Shown here piece after piece: positions 8,255 to 15,609 of a stretch of DNA of 19,739 nt (its first letter is position 1; each line of letters begins with the position of its first letter). Location: contig LSKJ01000681.1 of assembly GCA_001557035.1 (NCBI GenBank), positions 1-19,739 on the forward strand, in the 5' to 3' direction. This stretch comes from Rhodospirillaceae bacterium CCH5-H10 (lineage in GTDB: Bacteria > Pseudomonadota > Alphaproteobacteria > Reyranellales > Reyranellaceae). The position numbers and the translations under genes were made by a program. Under the pieces are notes generated by a model. That model had not been told where the DNA came from, did no database searches, and saw only the letters and a program-made list of their open reading frames with translations.

Positions 8255-8806
8255 ATGTCGCGACCGTCCATATTATTAAGCATCACCGCGGCTGCGCTCT
8301 TGGCCGTTGGCTGCGCCGACGAAACTAGCAATTATGAACGGGCTACCCATCCGTCGGGTGATCGCAGCAAAACTGACGTCCGCCAGGGATTGGGCGGTCG
8401 CACTCAGGAGCAGGGTACGTTGTTCGGTCCTGGCGGCATGTTTGGCTCCAAGAGCGAGAAGAAGGAAGATTTTGTCACCGGCGTCGCCGTGAACGCCTAC
8501 CTGTGGCGCGCGTCGCTCGACACGATCAACTTCATCCCGCTGGTATCGGCCGATCCGTTCGGCGGCGTCATCATCACCGACTGGTACACGCCGTCGGAGA
8601 CGCCCAACGAGCGCATGAAGGTCCAGGTCACGATCCTCGACCGCGAGCTGCGGGCCGACGGCGTCCGCGTCTCGGTCTTCAAGCAGCAGACCAGCCCCAA
8701 GGGCGGCAACTGGGTCGACGCCCAGGTCGACCCGCGCACCAACATCGACATCGAGAACGCCATCCTGACGCGCGCCCGGCAGCTCCGCATTGCCGGCGGC
8801 TCCTGA
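8255..8806 (+). CDS. DUF3576 family lipoprotein
   Basis: The ATG at 8255 gives 183 residues beginning MSRPSILLSITAAALLAVGC, a lipoprotein-type signal with Cys at residue 20 (Ala at -3 is slightly unusual). The mature part contains the conserved DUF3576 block: VNAYLWRASLDTINFIPL, SADPFGGVIITDWYT, and a C-terminal ENAILTRARQLRIA. The fold and function of this alphaproteobacterial family are unknown to me; envelope location is implied by the signal. It lies just before leuS, as it does in many Alphaproteobacteria, but a strong terminator separates the two here. An earlier in-frame start at 8183 lacks support because it would bury the signal sequence. Confidence 0.88.
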   Translation: MSRPSILLSITAAALLAVGCADETSNYERATHPSGDRSKTDVRQGLGGRTQEQGTLFGPGGMFGSKSEKKEDFVTGVAVNAYLWRASLDTINFIPLVSADPFGGVIITDWYTPSETPNERMKVQVTILDRELRADGVRVSVFKQQTSPKGGNWVDAQVDPRTNIDIENAILTRARQLRIAGGS

Positions 8807-8843
8807 GACCGGCCCACTCCTCTCTGTCAAAAGCTTGACGTGA

Positions 8844-8882
8844 GAGGCCGCAGCGGGCATCCGCTGCGGCCTCCGTCTTTTT
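8844..8882 (+). terminator. Strong intrinsic terminator between DUF3576 gene and leuS
   Basis: GAGGCCGCAGCGG (8844-8856) pairs perfectly with CCGCTGCGGCCTC (8861-8873) around GCAT, followed by cgTCTTTTT. It ends the DUF3576 transcript, or acts as a leader attenuator if a transcript continues into leuS, which starts 28 bases later. Confidence 0.88.
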
Positions 8883-8905
8883 CGGAACACCCTTTTTCGG
8901 GAACA
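8877..8905. repeat. Imperfect tandem direct repeat in the leuS leader
   Basis: CTTTTTCGGAACA (8877-8889) is repeated as CTTTTTCGGGAACA (8892-8905), two bases apart and differing by one inserted G. The first copy supplies the T tract of the terminator; the second ends five bases before the leuS GTG. Confidence 0.75.
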
Positions 8906-8910
8906 TCTCC

Positions 8911-11508
8911 GTGTCTTCGACACCCGCCGCACCGACCGTGCGCTACAATTTCAGCGAAACCGAGAGCAAGTGGCAGAAAGTCTGGGAAGATCGCCAGACC
9001 TTCAAGGCTGCGATGGATAAGGCGCGACCGAAATATTACATGCTCGAAATGTTCCCCTATCCGTCGGGGCGCATCCACATGGGCCACGTGCGCAACTACA
9101 CGCAGGGCGACGTGATCGCCCGCTACAAGCGCGCCAGGGGCTTCAACGTGCTCCATCCGATGGGCTGGGACGCGTTCGGCCTGCCGGCCGAGAACGCCGC
9201 CATGGAGAAGAAGGTCCATCCCAAGAAGTGGACTTACGAGAACATCGCCACCATGAAGAAGCAGCTGAAGTCGATGGGCCTGTCCCTCGACTGGAGCCGC
9301 GAGCTGGCGACCTGCGACCCGAGCTACTACCGCCACCAGCAGAAGATGTTCCTCGACTTCTGGAAGGCCGGCCTCGCCTACCGCAAGGAGGCCTGGGTCA
9401 ACTGGGATCCCGTCGACAATACCGTGCTGGCCAACGAGCAGGTGATCGAGGGCAAGGGCTGGCGCACCGGCGCGCCCGTGGAGCGCCGCAAGCTCACCCA
9501 GTGGAACCTCAAGATCACCCACTTCGCCGACCAGCTGCTGAGCCGCCTCGACACGCTCGACCGCTGGCCGGAGAAGGTGCGCCTGATGCAGGCGAACTGG
9601 ATCGGCAAGAGCCGCGGCGCGCGCGTCTTCTGGGAACTGACCGACGCCTCGGGCGCCGACCACGGCCAGCTCGAGATTTTCACGACCCGTCCCGACACGC
9701 TGTTCGGCGCCTCCTTCATGGCGCTGTCGGCCGAGCATCCGCTGGTCCAGGGCCTGGCGTCGACCGATCCCGGCCTTCAGCATTTCGTTGCCGAATGCCG
9801 CAAGACCGGCACCGCGGCGGCCGAGGTCGAGACCGCCGAGAAGCAGGGCTACAAGCTGCCGTTGCTGGCGAAGCATCCGCTGATCCCGGGCAAGACCGTG
9901 CCGGTGTTCGCCGCCAACTTCGTGCTGATGGAATACGGCACGGGCGCGATCTTCGGCTGCCCCGGCCACGACGAGCGCGACCATGAATTCGCGATCAAGT
10001 ACGGTCTGCCGATCCTGCAGGTGGTCGCGCCGACCGACGGCAAGACGCTCGACATCGCGGCCGCACCCTATGTCGAGGACGGCGTCATCGTGAACTCCGA
10101 ATTCCTCGACGGGCTCGGCGTCGAAGACGCGAAGGCGAAGGTCATCGCGCGCCTCGAGGAGTTGGGCGTCGGCAAGGGTACGACGCAGTATCGCCTGCGC
10201 GACTGGCTGGTCTCGCGCCAGCGCTATTGGGGTTGCCCGATCCCGGCCATCCATTGCGAGAGCTGCGGCGTCGTGCCGGTGCCGGACAAGGATCTGCCGG
10301 TGCAGTTGCCCGACGACGTGACCTTCGACCGGCCGGGCAATCCGCTGGACCGCCATCCGACGTGGAAGCATGTGCCGTGCCCGGCCTGCGGCAAGCCCGC
10401 GCGTCGCGAGACCGACACGTTCGACACGTTCATCGATTCGAGCTGGTACTTCGACCGGTTCACCTCGCCGGGTCTCGAGACCGCGCCGTTCGACCGCGAG
10501 GAAAACCAGTACTGGATGCCGGTCGATCAATATATCGGCGGCGTCGAGCACGCGATCCTGCACCTGCTCTATTCGCGCTTCTGGACGCGCGCGATGCGCG
10601 AGGTCCAGATGACCAGCCGCGACGAGCCGTTCGACGGCCTGTTCACCCAGGGCATGGTCTGCCACGAGACCTATCGCGCAAGCGACGGAACGTGGCTGAC
10701 GCCCGAGGAGATCGGGCGCGGCGACGGCGGCAAGGTCGTGCGCCTCTCCGACAAGAGCCCCGTCGAGGTCGGCCGCTCGGAGAAGATGTCCAAGTCGAAG
10801 AAGAACGTCGTCGACCCGGACGAGATCATCCGCGACTACGGCGCCGACACCGCGCGCTGGTTCATGCTGTCCGACAGCCCGCCCGAGCGCGACCTGGAAT
10901 GGACCGAGGCCGGCGTCACCGGCGCCTGGCGCTTCCAGCAGCGCCTGTTCCGCATCGCCTCGCAGGCGATCGAGTCGCTGCCGGCGATCGGCACGGCCAG
11001 GCCCGCGACCTTCTCCGACGCCGCCACCGCGCTGCGTCGGGCGGCGCACAAGTCCATTGCCGGCATCTCCGCCGACATCGAGGCCTTCCACTTCAACAAG
11101 GCCGTGGCGCGTCTCTACGAGTTCGCCAACACGATCGACGCGGTGAAGGCGACCGATGAGTCGACACGCTGGGCGCTGCGCGAGGCGCTTGAGATCTTCG
11201 TGCGCCTGATCGGGCCGATGACGCCGCATCTCGCGGAGGAACTCTGGCACGCGCTCGGCCACCGCAGCCTGCTGGCCGATGCGCCGTGGCCGCTGGCCGA
11301 GGATGCGCTGCTGGTCGACGATACGGTCACGGTCGCCGTACAGTTGAACGGCAAGCTGCGCGGCACCATCGCGCTCGCCAAGGATGCGCCCAAGGACGTG
11401 GCGGAAGCCGCCGCGCTGGCGCTGCCCGAACTGGTACGCGGACTCGACGGCAAGACGCCGAAGAGGGTGATCGTCGTGCCGAATCGCATCGTAAACGTCG
11501 TGGTCTAG
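8911..11508 (+). CDS. leuS: Leucyl-tRNA synthetase
   Basis: Leucyl-tRNA synthetase charges tRNA-Leu and edits misactivated amino acids. The 865-residue length is typical for bacteria. The class I signature HMGH is at residues 56-59 (in [11 protein letters not shown]) and KMSKS at 625-629. The editing domain is present between them ([13 protein letters not shown], followed by the [15 protein letters not shown] segment), as is a zinc-binding-like Cys pattern ([16 protein letters not shown]). The listed GTG at 8911 lacks a good Shine-Dalgarno sequence; another GTG at 8938 (VRYNFSETE) would match many homologues better and is a serious alternative. The gene follows a strong terminator and no convincing own promoter is visible. 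Confidence 0.97.
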   Translation: MSSTPAAPTVRYNFSETESKWQKVWEDRQTFKAAMDKARPKYYMLEMFPYPSGRIHMGHVRNYTQGDVIARYKRARGFNVLHPMGWDAFGLPAENAAMEKKVHPKKWTYENIATMKKQLKSMGLSLDWSRELATCDPSYYRHQQKMFLDFWKAGLAYRKEAWVNWDPVDNTVLANEQVIEGKGWRTGAPVERRKLTQWNLKITHFADQLLSRLDTLDRWPEKVRLMQANWIGKSRGARVFWELTDASGADHGQLEIFTTRPDTLFGASFMALSAEHPLVQGLASTDPGLQHFVAECRKTGTAAAEVETAEKQGYKLPLLAKHPLIPGKTVPVFAANFVLMEYGTGAIFGCPGHDERDHEFAIKYGLPILQVVAPTDGKTLDIAAAPYVEDGVIVNSEFLDGLGVEDAKAKVIARLEELGVGKGTTQYRLRDWLVSRQRYWGCPIPAIHCESCGVVPVPDKDLPVQLPDDVTFDRPGNPLDRHPTWKHVPCPACGKPARRETDTFDTFIDSSWYFDRFTSPGLETAPFDREENQYWMPVDQYIGGVEHAILHLLYSRFWTRAMREVQMTSRDEPFDGLFTQGMVCHETYRASDGTWLTPEEIGRGDGGKVVRLSDKSPVEVGRSEKMSKSKKNVVDPDEIIRDYGADTARWFMLSDSPPERDLEWTEAGVTGAWRFQQRLFRIASQAIESLPAIGTARPATFSDAATALRRAAHKSIAGISADIEAFHFNKAVARLYEFANTIDAVKATDESTRWALREALEIFVRLIGPMTPHLAEELWHALGHRSLLADAPWPLAEDALLVDDTVTVAVQLNGKLRGTIALAKDAPKDVAEAAALALPELVRGLDGKTPKRVIVVPNRIVNVVV

Positions 11509-11538
11509 GGGCCGCAGAGCCAGGGAGGGCCAGCACAC

Positions 11539-11706
11539 ATGGCACGCAAGCCGAACTACGACTTCGAGCGTCGCGAACGCGAGCGTCTCAAGGCCATCAA
11601 GGTCGCCGAGAAGGCCGAAGCCAAGCGCGCCGCCCGTGAGCGCGCCAAGCAGGAAGAGGGCGGCGGCGCGTCGGATGGCAGCGAGCCGCCAGCCGACAAG
11701 GGCTGA
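11539..11706 (+). CDS. Small charged hypothetical protein (55 aa)
   Basis: An ATG at 11539 preceded by GGGAGG (11523-11528, ten bases away) opens a 55-residue frame, MARKPNYDFERRERERLKAIK..., ending at TGA 11704-11706. The protein is made of Arg/Lys/Glu/Ala, probably helical over residues 8-43, with a Gly/Ser/Pro-rich tail, and has no signal or membrane segment. Short proteins beginning with MA(R/K)xPNYxFERxER are common in Alphaproteobacteria as I remember them, without an assigned function. It sits 30 bases after leuS and 35 before holA on the same strand, so it is probably cotranscribed with both. It occupies the place where lptE often stands. Confidence 0.7.
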   Translation: MARKPNYDFERRERERLKAIKVAEKAEAKRAARERAKQEEGGGASDGSEPPADKG

Positions 11707-11741
11707 ACTCACCGAAGCGCCGGCCGTGCTATAGAGGCGCG

Positions 11742-12785
11742 GTGAAGATCGAAGCACGCCAGGTCGAAGCCTTCCTGAAGAAGCCGGATCCCAAGATCCG
11801 GGGCGTGGTGATCTACGGCAACGATGACGGGCTCGTGGCCGAACGCGCCGTGGCGCTGGCCCGAACGATCTGCGAGGACCTCAAGGATCCGTTCCGCGTC
11901 GTCGACATCACCGGCGATTCGCTGAAGCAGGATCCTGCACGCCTGGCCGACGAGTTCGGCGCCCTGTCGATGATGGGCGGTCGTCGCGTGATCCGCGTGC
12001 GACCGGCAGGCGAGGAGTCGGTCGCGGCGCTTGAGAATCTCGTCGAAGCGGTTGCGGGCGATGCTTTGATCGTTGTCGAAGCAGGCAACCTGACGCCGCG
12101 GTCCGGCCTGCGCACGCTGGCCGAGACGGAGGCCAGTCTGGCGGCCCTGCCTTGCTACATGGACAACGAGGCCGCGCTCGAAGGCCTGGTCGAGAGTTCC
12201 GCGCGCGCCCAGGGGCTGACGGTGGAGCCCGACGCACTGGAGTGGATCGTGGAGCGCCTGGGCGGCGATCGCGGCCAGACGCGCGGCGAGATCGACAAGC
12301 TGCTGCTCTACAAGGGCAGCGATAGCGGCAAGTCCATCACGCTCGAAGACGGGATGGCCATCCTTGGCGACACCGCGTCGATCGGAATCGACGACGTGAT
12401 TGCCGCGACCTTCGACGGCGACCTGATCGGACTGGACCGCGCGCTCGACCGGGTCTTCGCCGAGGGCGGCAATCCGATCCAGCTGGTGCGCGCACTGCAG
12501 CGGCACGCCGATCAACTGCATCTCGTGTCAGGCCACATGTCGAAGGGCGGCAACCTCGAAGGGGCGATGTTCAAGGCGAGGGGGCTGCCGCGCGGCGGAC
12601 CGGTCCGCCAGCGTTTCGAACGCCATGTGCGCGGCTGGCCGCTCGCACGCCTGAGTTCCGCCCTGACTGCGATTCTCGACGCCGAGATCGAGTGCAAGCG
12701 AACGGGCCTGCCCGACGAGGCGATTGCCCGCCGGCTGTGTCTGCGCCTCAGCCAGGCGGCGCGATCGGCAAAGGCACGACGCTAG
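11742..12785 (+). CDS. holA: DNA polymerase III delta subunit
   Basis: HolA is the clamp-loader subunit that opens the beta sliding clamp. The 347-residue protein shows the family's start (KIEARQVEAFL..., GVVIYGNDDGLVAERA at about residues 21-36), DITGDSLKQDPARLADEFGALSMMGGRRVIRV at about 62-93, and the C-terminal FAEGGNPIQLVRALQRHADQL segment. As expected for delta, it has no intact Walker A motif. The GTG start at 11742 is the only sensible one; no clear Shine-Dalgarno sequence precedes it. Its stop codon shares bases with the stop of the convergent encapsulin gene (CTAG), leaving no space for a terminator between them. Confidence 0.92.
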   Translation: MKIEARQVEAFLKKPDPKIRGVVIYGNDDGLVAERAVALARTICEDLKDPFRVVDITGDSLKQDPARLADEFGALSMMGGRRVIRVRPAGEESVAALENLVEAVAGDALIVVEAGNLTPRSGLRTLAETEASLAALPCYMDNEAALEGLVESSARAQGLTVEPDALEWIVERLGGDRGQTRGEIDKLLLYKGSDSGKSITLEDGMAILGDTASIGIDDVIAATFDGDLIGLDRALDRVFAEGGNPIQLVRALQRHADQLHLVSGHMSKGGNLEGAMFKARGLPRGGPVRQRFERHVRGWPLARLSSALTAILDAEIECKRTGLPDEAIARRLCLRLSQAARSAKARR

Positions 12786-13609
12786 CCCGGTTGCTTGCCA
12801 CTGCCGGCGGTGAGGGGAATGGCAGCCTGCGGCGACAGCACCAGGAAGGTGAAGCTCTCCTCGATGTAGAGCCGTACCCGCTCGGCATCGTGGTCGAGAT
12901 AGCCGATCGAGAAGTCCTGACCGACCGTCAGTTCGAAGTCACCGCCGCGGAGCGAGATCACCAGACCGCCATCGAGGCCCGGGGCGGCGTACACGTCACC
13001 GTCGATCAGGCGCTGGACATGGCTCAGGATCGGATAGCCGCCGTCGGTGCGCGCCTGGAGATCCTTGTAGAGCTGCTCGCTCAGCACCACGGCGAAGGGA
13101 CCCTCGACACCCTCGTCGCGCATCTTTTTCAGCGCAGCGGCGACGGCATCGGGATAGTCGGCGTGGCTGGTCCCCAGCGCGACCGACTGACCCTTCTGGG
13201 CTTCGCAGATGCCCGTGATCTGCGCGGCCTTGTAGCCGTGGAAGATGGCGCGATCCTCGGCGATGGCGATTTCGCGCGCCGCGGCCGTCACCGAATCGAG
13301 ATCGGGATCGCGCGCGCCGCGATCGATCGCGTCGAGTTCGCCGCGACTCACCTCGAAGGGAATACGCAGTTCGACCAGTGGCTGGATGCGCCGCAGCAGG
13401 GCGCGAACGTTCTTGCCGCCCGGCGGCGAAGCGATGGGATCGGCACGACCGAGCTCGACGTCGGACGCGCCCCAGCCGAGAGGTCCCTTGAAGTCGACGA
13501 CGCGCCGCGCCGCCAGCAAGGCACGCAACGTGCGCTTGGCCTCGGTCTCGATTTCTTCCCAGCCGGCCTGGGTGATGGGCGCACGATCGCGGAAAAGATG
13601 GTTCTTCAT
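12782..13609 (-). CDS. enc: Family 1 encapsulin shell protein (HK97 fold, linocin M18 family)
   Basis: The 275-residue protein matches family 1 encapsulins from end to end: N-terminal LFRDRAPITQAGWEEIETEAKRTL, RRVVDFKGPLGW at about 36-47, RIPFEVSRGELDAIDRGARDPDLD at about 81-104, AEDRAIFHGY at about 117-126, DGGYPILSHVQRL, and the C-terminal GGDFELTVGQDFSIGYLDHDAERVRLYIEES with SFTFLVLSPQAAIPL. Such proteins assemble into a roughly 24 nm, 60-subunit icosahedral cage that encloses cargo bearing a short C-terminal peptide. Its ATG overlaps the stop of the ferritin-like cargo gene (ATGA), so cargo and shell are translationally coupled. A short Gly/Ser/Lys/Pro tail follows the usual end. Confidence 0.96.
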   Translation of the reverse strand: MKNHLFRDRAPITQAGWEEIETEAKRTLRALLAARRVVDFKGPLGWGASDVELGRADPIASPPGGKNVRALLRRIQPLVELRIPFEVSRGELDAIDRGARDPDLDSVTAAAREIAIAEDRAIFHGYKAAQITGICEAQKGQSVALGTSHADYPDAVAAALKKMRDEGVEGPFAVVLSEQLYKDLQARTDGGYPILSHVQRLIDGDVYAAPGLDGGLVISLRGGDFELTVGQDFSIGYLDHDAERVRLYIEESFTFLVLSPQAAIPLTAGSGKQPG

Positions 13610-13995
13610 TTCTTGCTCACTTTACGCAGGCTGCCGATCCCGAGGCTGCCGTCCGACGCTTCGGCGCCTTCGGCCTCCTCACCACCTTCCTTGCCCATCA
13701 TGGTGGCCTCGATCTGGGTGACCGGGCCTTCCTTGAAGAGGAAGGTGCGGAGATGCTCGTCCATCTTGGGATCGTTGCGACGCAGCCATTCGAGCGTCAT
13801 CGCGGCATGCTCTTTTTCCTCGTCACGATTGTGTTCGAGGATGGAGCGCAGTTCCGCGTTCGACGTGGCCTTGGCGCGCTGGTCGTACCAGTCGACGGCC
13901 TCGAGTTCTTCCATGATGGAAACGATCGCGCGATGGCGATCGATTACCTCCGGACCGAGCTTGTCCGGGTCTTCGTGCAGCGTGTCACTAGCCAT
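13606..13995 (-). CDS. encFtn: Encapsulated ferritin-like protein (EncFtn) with encapsulin targeting peptide
   Basis: The ATG at 13995 gives 129 residues closely resembling the Rhodospirillum rubrum encapsulated ferritin. The iron-binding residues of that family are all present with the same spacing: E29, E30, E32 and W36 (in MEELEAVDWYDQR) and E60 and H63 (in NRDEEKEHAAMTLEWLRRND). The two-helix protein forms annular decamers that oxidise Fe(II) inside the shell. After an acidic linker (about 102-114) the C-terminus ends DGSLGIGSLRK (115-125) plus VSKK, the classical encapsulin cargo-loading peptide. The frame stays open upstream to 14397, but ATG 13995 gives the family's N-terminal length. 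No Shine-Dalgarno sequence precedes it, which fits the promoter described separately. The gene precedes and overlaps the shell gene. Confidence 0.96.
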   Translation of the reverse strand: MASDTLHEDPDKLGPEVIDRHRAIVSIMEELEAVDWYDQRAKATSNAELRSILEHNRDEEKEHAAMTLEWLRRNDPKMDEHLRTFLFKEGPVTQIEATMMGKEGGEEAEGAEASDGSLGIGSLRKVSKK

Positions 13996-13999
13996 GTAC

Positions 14000-14014
14000 G
14001 GCCAAACGTTGGCC
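14000..14014. repeat. Inverted repeat at the encFtn promoter -10 region
   Basis: GGCCAA (14000-14005) and TTGGCC (14009-14014) form an inverted repeat around ACG, overlapping the -10 element of the predicted promoter and ending four bases before the cargo start codon. It may be an operator or a coincidence of GC-rich sequence. Confidence 0.55.
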
Positions 14015-14029
14015 AGCCGAGAAAGTTCC
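14005..14029 (-). promoter_or_regulatory. Predicted EcfG (general stress sigma) promoter of the encapsulin operon
   Basis: On the minus strand GGAAC (14029-14025), 16 bases, and CGTT (14008-14005) match the alphaproteobacterial EcfG consensus GGAAC-N16-17-CGTT exactly. With transcription starting a few bases after the -10 element, the RNA would begin within about 0-5 bases of the cargo ATG (13995). The sequence is seen directly; sigma factor identity and leaderless transcription are inferred. Confidence 0.6.
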
Positions 14030-14115
14030 CGCACGGGGGAATGCTTCCGTCCTCGCAGCGCAACGTGCCGACGGCCGAGTGCGTTGCATCCGCCGAACCT
14101 TCGAGGGAGGTGCGG

Positions 14116-14592
14116 GTGCGCACGCTGGGAATCTTGCTGACGGCCTCTTTGCTCCTCGCGGGCTGCGCCACGGTGCCGATGGCCGGGGCGGGCGCCGACG
14201 CGGAAGGCAAGCGGTTCGATCCGCCGCCGCCGGGCCGGTCTGCCCTCTATGTCTATCGAAGCTCGATGCTGGGAACGGAGTCGATCTTCAACATCGCCGA
14301 CAACCAGCAGCCGGTCGGCGCGCTGGCGGACAAGACATGGATCCGCGTGGACGTCGCGCCGGGCCCGCATGTCATTGCCTGCAGCATTCCGAGCCACGCG
14401 CCGATGACCCAGGACCCGGCACAGACCGCCACGGTCACTCTCGCGCCGGGAGAAACGCGCTTCGTCGAGGCCGTGATCTGGCCCGGCCTTCCACTCAACC
14501 CGCGCTGTCGCACGACCGAGGTTGCCGCCGATCAGGGGAGGGCGGCGGTCGCCGCCGGCACTCGCGCGATGGGCGCGGGCTGGTCGAACTGA
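14116..14592 (+). CDS. DUF2846-like lipoprotein, divergent from the encapsulin operon
   Basis: A GTG at 14116 preceded by AGGGAGG (14104-14110, five-base gap) gives 158 residues. The start MRTLGILLTASLLLAGC is a model lipoprotein signal with Cys at 17. The mature part resembles DUF2846: RSALYVYRSSMLGTESIFNIADNQQPVGAL, KTWIRVDVAPGPHVIAC, and LAPGETRFVEAVI, i.e. a beta-sandwich-like envelope protein of unknown function. A GTG at 14110 is the alternative start. The frame is open upstream to 13753 but that overlaps encFtn on the other strand. The gene converges on parB with nine bases between the stops. No direct functional link to the encapsulin system is visible beyond the shared upstream region. 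Confidence 0.82.
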   Translation: MRTLGILLTASLLLAGCATVPMAGAGADAEGKRFDPPPPGRSALYVYRSSMLGTESIFNIADNQQPVGALADKTWIRVDVAPGPHVIACSIPSHAPMTQDPAQTATVTLAPGETRFVEAVIWPGLPLNPRCRTTEVAADQGRAAVAAGTRAMGAGWSN

Positions 14593-14601
14593 CCGGACGC
14601 G

Positions 14602-15609
14602 CTAACGCCGCGTGAGCTTGTCGACCACCGTGTCGAGTTGATCGAAGTCGCGGATCTCCAGGGTCAGCACGCTCTGCTCGCCGAGACCGCGCAGCGTGAG
14701 ATCGACCTTGAGGCCCAGCGCCTCCTCCAGTCGCTTCTCCAGCGCGCGCGTGTCGGCCGTCTTGGGTGACCCGCCGGCGGCTCCCGGCTTACCCTTGCCG
14801 GAACCGCCGCCACCCTTGGCTTTTCTCTTGGTATCGCCCGCAAGTCTTTCGAGATCCCGCACCGTCAGCTTCTCGGCGACGGCCTGTTTGGCCATGGCCA
14901 ACGGATCGGGCACGCCGATCAGGGCACGTCCCAGACCGGCGGTGAGCTGGCCGTCGCGCACCATCTCCTGGACCGCCGGCGGCAGATCGAGCAGGCGGAT
15001 CGTGTTGGCGACATGCGGGCGGCTGCGGCCCATCATCCGCGCGATGTCTTCCTGGGTGTGCTTGTAGTCGTCGATCAGGCGCTTGTAGCCCTGCGCCTCG
15101 TCGATGGCGGTGAGGTCGGAGCGCTGCAGGTTTTCGACCAGGCCGATCTGCAGGGCATCCAGATCGTCGATCGTGCGGATGACGACCGGCACGTCGTGGA
15201 GCTGGGCCTTCTGCGCCGCCCGCCAGCGTCGTTCGCCGGCGATGATTTCATAGGAGTCGGCCGCATCGCGCAGCGGGCGCACAAGGATGGGTTGTAGAAG
15301 TCCATATTCCTTGACCGACTCGACCAGCGCCTCGATGCCCTCGAAGCTGGTGCGCGGCTGCATCTTGCCGGGCTTGAGCTGGCCGATCGGCAGGGTGATC
15401 GGCGTGCGGTTGGCGGCGGCCCGGGCTGGCTCGCCGTCGGTCGCTGCGGCCGGCGCCGCGACCGCTGGCGCCGAGACCGCAGACGCCGAAGACGGCAGGG
15501 TCGGCGGCGGAGCGGGCGCGGCCGGCGTGACGGCGGAGGCGACTTCGTCATCGCCCAGCAGCGCAGACAGGCCGCGGCCGAGACCGCGCGGTTTCGGGGG
15601 CTGGCTCAT
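14602..15609 (-). CDS. parB: Chromosome partitioning protein ParB (CTPase, parS binding)
   Basis: ParB loads onto parS and spreads as a CTP-dependent clamp. The 335-residue protein has the N-terminal ParA-stimulating motif GLGRGLSALLGDD (9-21), a Pro/Ala-rich linker (about 28-68), and the CTP-binding domain with GERRWRA (125-131) and ENLQR (159-163). The helix-turn-helix region follows (TQEDIARMMGRSRPHVANTIRLL, 184-207) and, after a Gly/Lys-rich linker, a C-terminal dimerisation domain (about 284-335). The usual SAGHARAL motif reads TAGLGRAL (223-230), without the histidine. ATG 15609 overlaps the parA stop (ATGA). The frame is open further upstream within parA but that is not coding here. 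Confidence 0.96.
   Translation of the reverse strand: MSQPPKPRGLGRGLSALLGDDEVASAVTPAAPAPPPTLPSSASAVSAPAVAAPAAATDGEPARAAANRTPITLPIGQLKPGKMQPRTSFEGIEALVESVKEYGLLQPILVRPLRDAADSYEIIAGERRWRAAQKAQLHDVPVVIRTIDDLDALQIGLVENLQRSDLTAIDEAQGYKRLIDDYKHTQEDIARMMGRSRPHVANTIRLLDLPPAVQEMVRDGQLTAGLGRALIGVPDPLAMAKQAVAEKLTVRDLERLAGDTKRKAKGGGGSGKGKPGAAGGSPKTADTRALEKRLEEALGLKVDLTLRGLGEQSVLTLEIRDFDQLDTVVDKLTRR

Noticed and set aside
8125..8328. 67-codon plus-strand frame in the porin/DUF3576 gap
   Set aside because: It runs into the lipoprotein gene in another frame, lacks a Shine-Dalgarno sequence and has no protein features.
8827..11757. 976-codon open frame on the minus strand, antisense to leuS
   Set aside because: It is a shadow of the GC-rich leuS codons: low-complexity Arg/Ala/Gly/His-rich translation with no domain, while leuS is certain on the other strand.
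12692..14140. 482-codon plus-strand open frame across encapsulin and encFtn
   Set aside because: The opposite strand encodes two clearly recognisable proteins; this translation has no recognisable motif.
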